The position numbers and the translations under genes were made by a program. From Pyronema omphalodes (Eukaryota; Ascomycota; Pezizomycetes; Pezizales; Pyronemataceae), in contig JAJJXM010000070.1 of assembly GCA_024516155.1 (NCBI GenBank), positions 62,001-126,000 of the forward strand: a DNA stretch of 64,000 nt. Direction: 5' to 3'. The notes under the pieces were generated by a model that did no database searches, was not told the origin of the DNA, and was given only the letters and a program-made list of their open reading frames with translations. The first letter of the stretch is position 1; each line of letters begins with the position of its first letter. Of the stretch, positions 1 through 12,284 are shown piece after piece.

Positions 1-3000
1 ATATTGCAGTAGAGTCAAGCAATTGCAAGTCTTTCCTCCTGGCGGAGTATTATAATCCAGATCAAATTCTGTATATTGTATGCACGCGTGTGAAAGCGTT
101 TGGGAATTTTGAAAGTCGCGGGAAGAGCTCCCCACGGTCCTTCCGGTCCAGTCCTGGCTACCAACCGCACTGGACTATATATTACATGCTTTCCGGTGCT
201 TGGTCTGGGACTGGCAGTCTTTCTTACACGGTGGACTGGAGCACCTATGGGTGACCGTAGGTGACCGTGGGTCACACAAAGTCACTCGTAGGTTACGGTC
301 AATTGTGAGCTGTTCAGTTCCATCAGTCTGCAATAAAATGAAGTAGAAATGGGGTGCGATGCATAATATATGAAATTGCTAGCAGGTTCATATGAGAAAG
401 CCTTGACTGTGGTGGGGCAGGGGAGCGGGGAGGGGGGGCGGGGTTGTCACGCGTGATTGATTTGGGGGCATGTTCACACGGAGTAGCAATAAAAGTCTTG
501 AGGGGTATCTACCCAGTGGTGGAGGCAAACACGCGCCAGCAAAAAGAAGATTTGAAGTGGGGGATGCTAGCTCCACCTTTATGGCGCGGCAAGCGGCCTG
601 TCTGGGGCTCAGCCTGTTTTGTCAGCAGCGGTTGATACTCCCCACCCACTGGTGCTTAGAAATTAGCGAGAGACCCGCGGTACCCCAGTCACCTGCAGTC
701 CGGTCCAGTCTTTTTTTCTTCAGACTGGGACCAGACCACATGGTCACAGTCCTTGAGGACCTCGGGCTGGACTGGACTATGTACACCATGTAGTCCGGTT
801 CAGTCCGCAGTCGTGGACGGACCGTGGGGCGCTCTGGTTGCGAGTCTAGAAAAGTGTCTTCTCATTAGATCTATCAGGGGTTCCTCAATATTGCGGAGAG
901 ACGCTCGCACATGGTCACAGTAGACCTGCATCTCGACTGCAGGTTACAATCCCAATCAACCCGCTTCTTTTATTTGTCATACGGGCTTGCAACCGTAGGT
1001 TTATGGCGGGTAATCAGCCCGCTTCGGTTCTTTCCTGCTTTCTTTAAATCCCTGGGGTCCGCATGAAACACGTTCCAAACTTTGATGTCTGCGATATATC
1101 TAAGCTCCCCAAAACCGGAATTCATACATAAAATACCGGGTCATTGGAATGGCTGTCACTTGTTTTTTTTTTTTTTTTTTTTTTTTTTTTATTCATACTC
1201 GCATCTAACCGTAGGGTTATGGCGGAAGCTACCTAATTAATTTACATTGTTAACCGTCGAGTGTGACCTCGACAGTCACCGGGTACGCCCCGGAGCGGTC
1301 TGTCATTTTTGGGGTTGTAGCCCCCCCCCTCTCGTCTTTGCGTGTTCCATTTCTATCCTTCCCGTCTGTATGTCCCTGAGCCCTGTACGCTCTTCAAACA
1401 CCTCTCCCGATGTCTGAATATCCTCCACTCTTCCCCGTCTACGTCCCCTGCTGTCACTTGTGTATATGTACTCATGATTTGGTGAATTAGGTACATTTGC
1501 ATTATGTTGATGTTTGAGTGGTAGAGCTGGAGTGAGCATGGCATTGAAATACGTTCCATATTGTATCAAAAAGGGTTAAGCTTTACATGTGATATGTTAA
1601 TCAGGTGTTGCACCCGGGTCCCTGCGATGACCATGCGACAGACATTCGACTTCATCAGAAAAGCAGTCCTTATATTACTGGGCCATGGATACCTTTCACT
1701 ACAGTTCATTTTTTCGTTATCTCGATCACACGATGGATGTCACCCACGATTTCGTAGCAGCACTGTGATAAACTGTGAATGCGCATGTGATGATATTGGC
1801 TTTCAAGTCCCCCGATATTGTCTTTCCACGATGCGGGCTCCAAACAACAGAGATTATCCCAATGTGATGATATGCATTTACTGGTTGAATCACAAATGCC
1901 AAGATATTATACTTTTAAAATAGTTCAAAATTTATGAATTCTATTGTTTACACTAATGTGATGCACTCCCACTAATCAGCCCACACCCGATTCGGCAACC
2001 CACTAGCGAACCTCCGCTGAAAACAAGCCAATGTAAGAAAACAACCTCTGTTGAGGCTTCTTGTGAGTGTCAATTATTTATATGAAATAGCTACATGCCT
2101 AGATACGATACTTTATTCCTGGACAGTGAATGGAAGATGCAAGTCCGGGGATGAGGCTGAACGACAATTGCATTATCATCGAAATTCATCCCTTCCTGTA
2201 GCAGAGTTATCTTCTTACAATCACACTAAGGGGAAATAGATACTTACAAACATTGTGGGATCGCAACAGGGAAGCATGGGATTCGCGAATGGCGAGCTGC
2301 TAATGCTGCATCGAGGATTAGTGCAGAGACAATGCTGCCTGGCAGCAATAGAGCAGGGAGACGCTGGTTCGCTGCCAGGAGATGTGAAAATGGAATGCTG
2401 TAGATGGTGGGTCAGAGGTCAAACCAGAAAAAACGCTATCTCATAGATGTGCAAAGAGGGGGAACTAGAGGTTTGCCCGGAGAGCTGATTTTATCTGGGT
2501 GGGAGGGTGCCGGCAAGGAACGGGGCAAGCGCATTCAGAGAGTAATTGGAAGCTTGAGCCATGAACTCAACGTCATAGGAACATCGCAGGAAAGACACTA
2601 GGGCATACTAGCTTGGATGTGGAATGTTTTTAGCCTTGACAGGGCTATTGATGCCAGATTTTTATTGACACCATGAATTGTTTTGCTTTCTCCATCTTAT
2701 TTCTTCCATGATTTCTTGATTTAATTAATTTTGTCAATTGGCTAAACTTTTTATTTCTGTTATTGGTATACGAAAAGAGGGAGAACATAGTTTTTATCTT
2801 TTCTTTTTGACAATCTTGTGTATTCGGGATCTTTTGTTTGTAGTTCACGAAACTTCGTGAAATGGAAATATCAGATAGATTTTCATGGTGTCGAGGTGTG
2901 TTGAAGATTCCTTGCCCATCAGTCCATGTGTTTGAGATGTACGAATATTAGCGAGACCAGACATATGCGTATCACCTTTCCGATGCATGATTCCCACGAT

Positions 3001-3377
3001 GCCGCTGGTCTGTTGATTGAATTCCACGTCGCCGTAGCGAGCGAACCATGGTGCGACGCTATGGTCGGGAGGTCACTATGTCCTTCAATGTACACTACGT
3101 TCTCGCGGCACATACACTACACACAGCAAAAATATGTACCGTAGAGTTTATAATCAACGGTGCATCCGTCGAGTTTTATCATTCTCAGCACAAAGAATGG
3201 TAAAGGAAAACTGCTAGCCGCAGTTTAACGTAATATACTCCTGATTTCACCATTACAACAATTCGTGGCCGCCAATGACGAATTGTTTGGAATAAAATAA
3301 ATTTCTTCGCTTCTTATTGCGTAAAAAGTCAGTATTCAAAATAACATGAGTAGTGAACACAATCAGGCCTTTTCACC
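1..3377. other. Gene-poor repeat-rich region
   Basis: I see no supportable gene here. ORFs are short, overlapping and without family motifs. The first kilobase carries several imperfect repeats of a CAGTCCGGTCCAGTC-like word, at about 137-240 and 695-815, partly in inverted order. A run of 28 T lies at 1163-1190. The rest is AT-rich, non-repetitive sequence without recognisable coding structure. Confidence 0.6.
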
Positions 3378-4702
3378 TCATGATCGCGGCTTTCGACCAT
3401 ACACCCGGAGGCTGTTTCTCATTAGAATACTTGCAGACTTTTGTTCGAACTGGTTTACAAGATAGAGAATACTCACGATTTGGTGTAAATGTGATAATTT
3501 TTATTGCGGACTGCAGTGCGCGCAGCGTCGCAGATGGCATGAGCTTTGTCGACTTCCATGCCCAGAACCCTGGTAAATGCTGCCATAGCATAGCTTTCAA
3601 ATCCGGTCTCGCAGTTGAGGAGTGACATTGCACCTATCTTTTTTTGCCTTGGATCCTTCGGCCAAGGTCCCAATGGCTCTTTGGCTTCCAGCGCCTGAAC
3701 ATCTTCGAATCCTGCTTTCTCCAATACAATCCTCATGGATTCTAGTGTTTGGGCCGGTCTTCCCATCTTGCTCATGGCTTCTCGGAGGGTGTCCATGCAA
3801 ATCTTCGTACCATGGTCATGTTTCATGGTATCGTCATCAGAGTGAGCTGTGATGCTATATTCGCATAGCTCTACATAGCCTCCAGGGATGGTGCAACTAC
3901 AGCCGAGGTCAGAGATATCACGGATATACTTGGTCACTTACCGCATCATCTGGGTTACAAGATGGTTCCAATCACTGACTCCCGAGGCTATATTGCGACA
4001 GTGAATAAGGTCAAAGAAGTCCTAGTGACGTTAATATACGAATTAATATACGAATGCCCCTGAATTCAAGATATTCCAGAACAGCACAACTAACGTTCTT
4101 GAAGGTCCATTCCATCATAGCATCATCCACTTCGAAGCGACTACCGGAAAGGTTAGCTTTGACGGAATCATGGATACAATCAGCTTACCAATTGGCCGGG
4201 ACCCAGTCCGGCTGTATAGGGCTAAGGTCAATTCCGATAACCTCTGCCATTGGGTATTTATCCGCCATGTCTATGGCCCATATACCTGTACCCGTGCCGA
4301 TATCAAGAATCCGATGCGGTTCCTGAAGTGGAGCCTCGTGAAGCTTATCATCCCACACCATCCGTGTGATTTCATGGTTCAAATCCAGACTATGTTATTG
4401 CTCAGTGTCCGTCGCCAACAGTTCTTCCGAACAACGCCGCTCTTCATGCAGTTTCAACGTACCGGTCTTGTTCCTTCTCGTCTGTGGGTAAGAGATATTT
4501 ATCAGGCCCATAGTAAGCGTGGTATCGTCGACCGTTCTCGAAAATATACTCATTCACTGATGAGGTGAGGCTTGCCGTACTTGTATCGTAGCCTGCCGAA
4601 TCATAGTCCTCATTCTCGGGTCTTTCAAGCTGCAAAGGTCAGCATAAATTTCAGAGAACTGTTACAATTGAATCCTACCACGGATGGATCAACTTCAAGC
4701 AT
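3378..4702 (-). CDS. LaeA-like SAM-dependent methyltransferase, copy 1
   Basis: Spliced gene of seven exons: 4679-4702, 4463-4629, 4189-4389, 4095-4140, 3942-4021, 3477-3896, 3378-3411, giving 323 aa. The start gives MLEVDPSV, as in the paralogues at 10.2 and 16.5 kb. SAM motif I ([14 protein letters not shown]) is in exon 3, followed by an acidic [15 protein letters not shown] strand-2 region, then a CRFEVDD-type segment in exon 4 and [12 protein letters not shown] in exon 5. This is the pattern of the fungal TAM/UMTA methyltransferases related to LaeA. Family members are often tied to secondary metabolism or its regulation; the substrate here is unknown. Every junction keeps frame and there is no internal stop, so it looks functional. 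The last exon differs from the paralogues: the usual KYY is KSL before RVYGRKP. It points away from the other copies, and no biosynthetic gene lies beside it. Confidence 0.85.
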
Positions 4703-5914
4703 TGCGTTGTCTTTCGTGCAGTTTTAGAGATGCTGTACAGAGGAGATTTGCTGTGAGTTTCTGGTAGCACCAGCGGTTTACCGATTTATATACGGATCGA
4801 TCACTAGCCGCCGAAATGATCAAGTGCTATCGATAGCCGGATTCTGAACGCGTAAAACAGGACAAAATCTGATATTCATTCTTTTCCGTTCATCCCGCCC
4901 ATCTCATTGACGATACATCAGCTGTAATTGCACTTTCAGTTTCATCTGAGAATTATGGTGTCCACATAACGTCCGGAGAACATTATGATTTCTCGCCACT
5001 TCCATATTTCCTGTCTAACTAAGGCGTCAAAAAAGCGCACTTAACATTCTCTAGTACATACCCATAAAAGCCTTGGTATGTAACATATCTATGTATCGCT
5101 TTATTTGATCCGTTTGCTGATTTGTGAAGCTTTGTTGTACGGCGGTTCTGTTGATTATTATTCATAGGAGGGCGCATTTCGCAACCTTTATCGCGCTATA
5201 GAATTCTATTACTATAAGGCATGCTGAACCCACGCTTCAGGTTTGGCTGTACCAGCTATCACAGGGAACGGAATGAAGCCGCAGAGCAAACAGCAGCCGG
5301 ATCTTGAACATCGGGGTGGACCTCGATTGGCACATGAGAAGCCATGGATGCATATCGGGAATTCAATCATTCTGCACTTTTTCCGCGCTTAGGGAGCAGC
5401 AACGGATGCGTTTGACGCTATCGAATACGACGGCCGCAATGCGTAGATCACGCAGCATAAAAAGCTCCAGTATGCATACGAATTATATGTAGTCCGTCCT
5501 TTTTCAAATCCATGACATAGAGACTGGATCGGCGTAAGTGTAAATACCAATCATGTCGAGTGCTCTGTTGTGCGGTACCTATCTTTTCAACGTACGCACA
5601 CGGATAGTATCAGAACCACCACAAAATTAACCTGAGATTTAGCGACAAACAGTGGCGGTTTACACAAACTATGTCTTTTCCCCATACATACAAGCACCAT
5701 CAAAACTGCCGCCATGCAGCCTGCTATGGAGGCTATCCTGCTACTATGTACGAATTTTTAGAAAGAGTTGCCACTGTAACGCAAGTGCAGAAGCTAATCG
5801 TCAAAATTAGTGGAGAAGATCTTCGCCAGAGGCCGAATTCGTTTGTAAAGCGCTAAGTGTACATGAGGCGCTAAGGAAACTACACCACAATTAAGCGAGG
5901 TGCAATTTTGTGAG
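4703..5914. other. Intergenic region without recognisable gene
   Basis: AT-rich sequence upstream of methyltransferase copy 1, so it must contain that gene's promoter. I see no conserved ORF, RNA gene or clear repeat in it. Confidence 0.5.
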
Positions 5915-6351
5915 GAGCAAAGGTCTACAATGCCCGTCTAAACACTAATAAGTTTCAAAATACCCAAAAGTCTATAATACCCACACCAAAAATTTGAAAA
6001 AAATTACTAATGCTTATCTGCGGCTGAGAATGCTTGTTGTGCGCATCTCTGCGGGCGCACGTCTCCCCACACTCAGCGCTTCTCCTCACACCCAGCGCGT
6101 CTCCTCACCCATACCGTCTCGATCGCAAACCACTTATTATCCAATCCTCCTCAAATTTTGGCACTTAATCCGTATGTGCTATACGCGTGCTTTTAAATTC
6201 AGGAATATTATTCATTTTTGTATGCTCTCCTCTTGGGCGCCCTCTCCATTCGGGGTGGCCTTACCTAACTTTCTCTGCGCGCTCACGGTATCAGCCTCTT
6301 CTTAGCCACAGATAAGCATTAGTGATTTTTTTCAAATTTTTGGTGTGGGTA
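5915..6351. repeat. Inverted-repeat element, copy A (truncated right end)
   Basis: The left end begins GAGCAAAGGTCTACAATGCC, and the first ~105 bases match the reverse complement of the right end of copy B at 7575-7680. The interior (about 6000-6310) is a near repeat of about 7250-7570. The right inverted end is present as far as the GTGTGGGT word near 6350. Beyond that the sequence diverges, so about 55 bases of the outer right terminus are missing. No transposase is visible, so this is a non-autonomous MITE-like element. Confidence 0.75.
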
Positions 6352-6739
6352 ACTTGCGATCCCAACGGTTCAAAAATTATCTCAATCGGTTCATTGGTTG
6401 TTGAGATCTCGCATGAGCATGAAAAATGGCAACCCCAAACACACAAAACAAATTCCAATACCACGGCCCACCACAACATGATATTAACTTGCGAACACCT
6501 GGAATATTGAATTTACATATATACATTATCCATATATAAAATATTTGAGTAAATCGGAATTGATGGCGTGGGTAAAAAGTACCGTAATGTCTGTTAAAAC
6601 AGTAAATTGGGCACAGCTCTGCCCTGGGCAAAGCTCTGAGAGGCACTTCGTAGAAGTGCCCACGGTTCACGAGCATGCGAGTGACCGGGAGTGGTGCATT
6701 AGCGCCACCTTGGCACGAGTAGGCATAGCAAGCTCAAAA
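6352..6739. other. Spacer between the two inverted-repeat copies
   Basis: No gene is seen. It includes AGCGCCACCTTGGCACGAGTA near 6700-6720, a diverged half of the hairpin found intact at 7171-7216, so it may hold a decayed relative of that element. Confidence 0.4.
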
Positions 6740-6784
6740 GAGCAAAGGTCTACAATGCCCGTCCAAAACCTAATAAGTTTCTTA

Positions 6785-7150
6785 CAGTCGACTCGGGTTA
6801 TAAGGATACTATCTATAAGAATACCCACTGTAGAAGGGTACCTGCCGCGGTCCCGACGGTTTTTGTATGGGAATTAAGGGTATCACAGTGTACTAGAATA
6901 TCCTTATGAAAATGCCGAAAATTTGTATGGTACCCTTATACAGTGGGGTAGCTGGTGATGTGGCTATAGTGCAATTTGTGTGGCTATGGTGCAATTTGTG
7001 TGGCGCCAGGACTCCACTTACCTCCGCACTAACCCAGCTCTGTGCATCTCGATCAATCACTCGTGCGAAGCCCCTCGGTCTTTAAGAATATACATCATAT
7101 AAGGGTACACCCTTTCGGTCCCGGCGTACCCTTATAGACCGAGTCGACTG
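6785..7150. mobile_element. Tc1/mariner-type MITE, TA target duplication
   Basis: The 366-bp insert has termini CAGTCGACTCGG on the left and the reverse complement on the right, followed inside by imperfect inverted TATAAGG-GTAC words. It is flanked by TA at 6783-6784 and 7151-7152. TA duplication and a CAGT terminus are known features of Tc1/mariner/pogo-related elements. It contains no transposase ORF. It splits the left terminal repeat of the surrounding element, so it inserted after that one. Confidence 0.75.
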
Positions 7151-7170
7151 TATTACCCAAAAAGTCTATA

Positions 7171-7216
7171 CTCGTGCCTAAAGATGGTGGCTAGCGCCAC
7201 CATCTTTAGGCACGAG
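7171..7216. repeat. 46-bp near-perfect hairpin flanked by TA
   Basis: Two perfect 21-base inverted arms (CTCGTGCCTAAAGATGGTGGC and its reverse complement) are separated by four bases and flanked by TA on each side. The same terminal-repeat sequence without the hairpin occurs at about 5970 and, inverted, at about 7615. There the word is TCTATAATACCC, so the insertion and TA duplication can be read directly from the window. Confidence 0.85.
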
Positions 7217-7680
7217 TAATACCCACACCAAAAAATTCAAAGAATTACTAATGCCTATCCGTGGCCGAGAATGCTTGTTGTGCGCATCTCTGCCGGCGCA
7301 CGTCTCCCCACACTCAGCACTTTTCCTCACACCCAGCGCGTCTCTTCACATCCAGCGCCTCTCCTCACCCATACCGTCTCGATCGCAAACCACTTATTAT
7401 CCAATCCTCCTCAAATTATTGCACTTAATCTGTATGTGCTATTCATTTACGCGTTCTTTCAAATTCAGGCATGTTATTCATTTTTGCGTGCTCTCCTCTT
7501 GGGTGCGCTCTCCATTCGCGGTGGCCTTACCTAACTTTCTCTGCGCGCTCACGGTATTAGCCTCTTCTTAGCCGCAGATAAGCATTAGTAATTTTTTTCA
7601 AACTTTTGGTGTGGGTATTATAGACTTTTCGGTATTTTGAAACTTATTAGTGTTTAGACGGGCATTGTAGACCTTTGCTC

Positions 7681-10155
7681 AAGCTCAAAATAGAGCCACA
7701 TACAAAAAAACCACTTACACCAAAATCATGTGATATTGTAACCGTTATAGCTCCACAACAACGTCTTCAAATCCCGATCCGCACGGTAGACCAATTCTTT
7801 GCATACATTTCCATGATTTTTCTACGGAGAATTGAATTATTTTCGTTTTGTGCGGTATTGTAAACTTCGGCGTTGGGCTGTTGTTGCGGGCATTGAACCC
7901 CTGGCATAACCCTATCATGCTAGCTCTGCTGAGTGTCCCACACCACACAAAATAAACGACAACATTATGAGCCGCCGCACTGGAATATTCTTTGGCACAG
8001 AAAGCCTGGGAACGGTGAAGCTACCCGATAATCGAGAGCCTGATCTTCCAGTTATACATTGAATTGCGTATTTCACCATGGCCCTAGAATAATTGTAGGT
8101 ATTGAATTTGAGGCAACTCGTTCATACTCATACCGAAAGTTAGTGAGTAGCATCACCCCCGGCCGCTCACTGCATATCATAGCTTTCGTCTACAAATCTT
8201 TTTATTTCGTGCTCTTCAAAGTTTACATCATTCAGCAGAATACAACTTAATTGGAATCGTTGAATTATGAACCGGTGCTTCATTTATGCCACCCTATCCA
8301 TCCGTCAGATCCGATTCCATGGCCTTACATCCTGCGATTTATGGAGATGTTGATGTATTCCTGACATGGTTTCAGATCCAGATTTGCAGAAACCAAGAGT
8401 ACAAAAAAATTTAGGGCACCATATATTTGCCTGAAACAGGCCTTTTAGAAATTTTCCGAATTCCAACTATATCAATTTGATGGTCATAAATGTTTCTATC
8501 AGAACACAGATGCATTCCAATGTTTTTTCACCGCAATGTTGTAGGACACGTAACTAGTAGATGATATCATTCACTCAAATTTTGGTTGGACCCTTGTATT
8601 ATTGATGTTATGCTTATGTACGTATGATGTATGCGATTGAATTCTTAGAAAGTCACAATGATGATAAATTTCTGTTCCGTATACCAGTGTTACAGGATTC
8701 ACACGAGTGACATAGGGTGCTGGAACGCAGCGTATGTGTTTTGCACGCATCAGCACTCGCGAACTTTTGTCATTACATTAGTCACGTGTTAGGGTCACCA
8801 CGACGAAACTGACTCAGCACTGAATGTGACTGGAATTAGCGCAGAGGCCAATCTCTAGCCCCTATTGTGACGCGTGTTTTATCAGCGCCAGTTCAGCAAG
8901 GTGCTTATCCCTATATAGAAGTCGGCCATAATAAGCTAACCCCAGCCAGCGTTAGCATTTTGTGAACCCCTGCCAACGCGTATGTCCGGTGAAGCTCGGC
9001 TCCATCAGCGCCCCACAACTTATGTACATACAACAGCAGAGTGCGGGGTGACGTGACGCGGATGTACCAGTCGTCGCCTACCAGGTACCTAAAGCGGTCC
9101 GTGATCCGGTGAATATTACCACTGGCTCGCGCTAAGTATCGCCTACGTATCAGGTTAAACACAGCTTCTGGAACAGCCAATTCTGAGGCCAAAGAAACCT
9201 GCCGAATTTTTCTCTTCAATCATACGCTAAAGGCTCATCTAATGCAGGAAACACATTCTTTTTTGATAGAATGGGTGGGGTTGATAGACGTTCCGGCGGC
9301 AGGGGCGTCAGCGAAAGGAAGGTAGTAAATTAATTGGTGCAATGCTGCCGGGCTATATGTGCCTAATTTTCCCCGCTCACATTTTGTCCGTCATGTCAAT
9401 TCGTGCACCGGTCGCAACTGTATATATACAGTTTGTATTACAACTGAATATGCTATTGGAAGATTGGGATGGAGCAGGAATTGGAATAACAGTGTATCAT
9501 AAATGAGAGAAGTACGCAGATTCAACTGCGATATATGCAATGCACCCTACAAACTTAAAGCATAGCTTTGTGGCACAACAAAGAGTTACTTACAGAAATT
9601 TAGTCCCTCCACAGACACCGGCTCCCGGGGATCAATTACACTGGTCGAAGGTATTGTTTCTTGGTTTCACGATTTGCGGGGGCCCTGATGGGTTCGACGA
9701 ATGAAAGGGACTAGTTCGGAATCAGTTTTTAATTACATCTAAGGAACATCATAATGACCTCGGTTTACAATATTAGATGATTAGCAGTCCATGTGGAACG
9801 GTGTATATTGTACCAAGACCGTAATGTTTAATAGAGAGCGACAATTGCATGCATGGGTTGATCTACTGTGGGAAAGAGAAAATAGAAGGTACCGAGGTAT
9901 TGCTGTGTGTTTTCGGCCCCGGAGGATCGGCAGGTGACAGGAGGCCCCCACATCTTTACTTTTAGCTCTAATAATTGTGTGATGATCTCGGAGATCCGAA
10001 CGATTTGTTTATACTTCAGGTATCTCCCTAATCAGTATCACCTGAGCGGCTTGTCGTAGACGTCTATATTAATGTGCAATCCCACAGGTCTACGAAAACA
10101 TCAACAGCGTGTCTCTTCAGTATAGTTCACGCAATACCCCACACCAGTCGTTGCC
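7681..10155. other. Gene-poor region with degenerate repeats
   Basis: No intact gene is seen. Segment 7740-7940 (TATAGCTCCACAAC ... CGTTGGG ... CATTGAACC) resembles 14,900-15,120. Segment 8868-9220 resembles 11,950-12,230. A 102-codon minus ORF at 8911-9219 lies in this second repeat and has no motif I recognise; its counterpart is not open, so I treat it as repeat sequence. The last few hundred bases form the promoter region of methyltransferase copy 2. Confidence 0.5.
8868..9220. repeat. Dispersed repeat, copy 1 of 2
   Basis: It shares words in the same order with 11,950-12,230: GACGCGTGTTTTAT, GCGTTAGCATT, CCGGTGAAGCTCGGCT, TCCGG(T/C)GAATA and CTGGCTCGCGCTAAGTATC. The two copies have diverged strongly and differ by indels. 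I cannot assign it to a known element class. Confidence 0.6.
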
Positions 10156-11487
10156 ATGCTCGAAGTTGATCCGTCCGTGGTAAGTTTCACTACCACTATT
10201 TCGATTATTGCAATTCTGACCGTCCCAGCTTGAAAGACCCGAGGATGAGAACTATGAATCTACGGGATATGATACCAGCACAGCAAGCCTCACGTCTTCG
10301 GTACATCAATATATTTTTGAGAACGGCCGACGATACCATTCTTACTATGGACCCGATAAATATCTCATTCCGACTGATGAGAAGGAACAGGATCGGTATG
10401 TTTTATCCTCTACGTAATAATAGTTGGGTTAATCACAACATAGCGGGGAATGAATATTGAGCAATGGCACAGACTTGACTTGAACCATGAAATTACGCGA
10501 ATGGCCTGGGACGAGAAGCTCCATCAGGCTCCCCTACACGAGCCTCATCGGATTTTGGACATCGGCACGGGTACTGGAATATGGGCCATAGACATGGCAG
10601 AACAATACCCTATGGCAGAAGTTATCGGTACTGATCTAAGTCCAATACAACCGGACTGGGTTCCTGCCAACTGGTAGGACCGTATTTTCTGTACTTCTTA
10701 CAAAGCTAATTTTTCGAGTAGTCGCTTCGAGGTTGACGATGCCATGGTAGAATGGACCTTCAAAAATGTTAGTACCTATGTGATAGAATGAATGGACAAA
10801 ACTTGAATGGAGTGATAGTGACATACTATGACTCTAGGACCATTTCGACTTTATTCACTGTCGGAATATTGCCTCGGGTGTTAGCGATTGGAACCATCTC
10901 ATAACAGAGATGATGCGGTAAGTAATCAAACATATTTAAAAAAAAAATTCTAACATACGGCTGTAGTTGTACCAACCCCGGAGGATATGTAGAGCTGTGC
11001 GAGTATAGCCTGACGGTCAATTGTGATGACGGTACAATGAAGCCCGATAATGGAGCCAAGGTATACGGAGAGTATCTGCGGGAAGCCATGACAAGGATGG
11101 AGCGAAAGGTGCCAAAGCTTGAATGGATGAAGATGTTGCTGGAGAAAGCAGGGTTCGAGGACGTCCATGCAGTGGAAATTAAAGAGCCCATGGGCCCGTG
11201 GCCCAAGGACCTAAAGCAAAAGAAAATCGGTGCAATGTCCCTGCTTAATTGTTCAAGCTCTTTCGAAAGTTATGGAATGGCGGCATTTACTAGAGTTCTG
11301 GGCATGGAAGTCGAAAAGGCACGTGCCATCTGCGAGGATGCAATTGCCGTGGTTCGCAACAAAAATTATCATTTATACACCAAATAGTAAGCATTCTTGT
11401 TTGGAAACTCCGAGGAAAATATCGCAAGTATTCTGACACAAAAACAGCTACCGCGTGTATGGTAGAAAGCCGATGGGCGCAAGGTGA
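10156..11487 (+). CDS. LaeA-like SAM-dependent methyltransferase, copy 2
   Basis: Seven exons at 10156-10179, 10229-10395, 10473-10673, 10722-10767, 10838-10917, 10967-11386 and 11448-11487 encode 325 aa. Exon lengths (24, 167, 201, 46, 80, 420) equal those of the other intact copies. Motif I is [14 protein letters not shown] at about residues 91-104, and [10 protein letters not shown] lies in exon 5. The C-terminal half carries [10 protein letters not shown] and KEPMGPWPKD. The final exon restores KYYRVYGRKP; without its splice the gene would appear to end early at a TAG at 11385. Function is inferred only from family: a soluble class I methyltransferase, substrate unknown. Its closest neighbour is the pseudogene 800 bases downstream in the same orientation, which suggests local duplication. 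Confidence 0.87.
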
Positions 11488-12284
11488 ACGAGGCATGATT
11501 GAGTTCATGTTACTTGTGACGGTGCATTAAGTAATCGGTCTGAGTATGAAGGAATTGAATCTGCTTAGTAATGGAAGACCTCATACCTTGTCATCATTCA
11601 TTGAGATATTGGAAGCAACAGAGTAAATCTTGTTAAACTAGAGCTTGCTAATATGCTGGAAGAAACAAACGTCGCTCGCCTCATTGTCTGGGCCTGTGGA
11701 GATGCCTTTCTCGAGTTGATGTGTGTATGGTGCCGGCGCCATGGCATTTGCGCTGCGCTTTTTGACATCTTGTGACAGCGAGCAGCACAAGATATTAGTG
11801 TCCTCGACAGCTGTGCCTTGAAGATCGCATCACTCGGTGAACTCTCAGTATCGTACTGTATACAGGACACACCGTTTAGCTGGGTGAATATGCCGCGCGA
11901 TACTCCATATATGTGCCTGCAGCAACGGAAAATTGATGGTTACGGCTCCTCTCGAGACGCGTGTTTTATGAGCGCCTATTCCGCGACACGCTTACCCGTA
12001 CAGGGAAGTTGGTCAAGATCAGCTAACTCTCGCCGCGTTAGCATTACCTGGACCCTGTTACTGCGCTTACCGGGTGAAGCTCGGCTACGTAAGAGCCCCA
12101 GCTCCCCCAAAACGTGCAACAACGCCGTGAGGAATGGCGCAGAGGCACCCTTCGCTCATATCGACCTGTCAGCAATCCGGCGAATACTACTGGCTCGCGC
12201 TAAGTATCACATATGGGGTTTAACACCGCATCCGGAAAGGTCAATCCTCAAGCCGAAGCACCTCCCATCCTATTGATAAATGAT
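11488..12284. other. Intergenic region ending in repeat sequence
   Basis: The first ~450 bases show nothing recognisable. From about 11,950 to 12,230 the sequence is the second copy of the dispersed repeat at 8868-9220. It runs to within about 55 bases of the broken 5' end of the methyltransferase pseudogene. Confidence 0.55.

Larger units (their letters stand above)
6740..7680. repeat. Inverted-repeat element, copy B, with nested insertions
   Basis: Both termini are present: GAGCAAAGGTCTACAATGCC at 6740 and its reverse complement ending at 7680. Two insertions interrupt the left terminal repeat: a TA-flanked element at 6785-7150 and a 46-bp hairpin at 7171-7216. Removing both leaves about 525 bp, similar in layout to copy A. 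No coding capacity is recognised. Confidence 0.75.
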
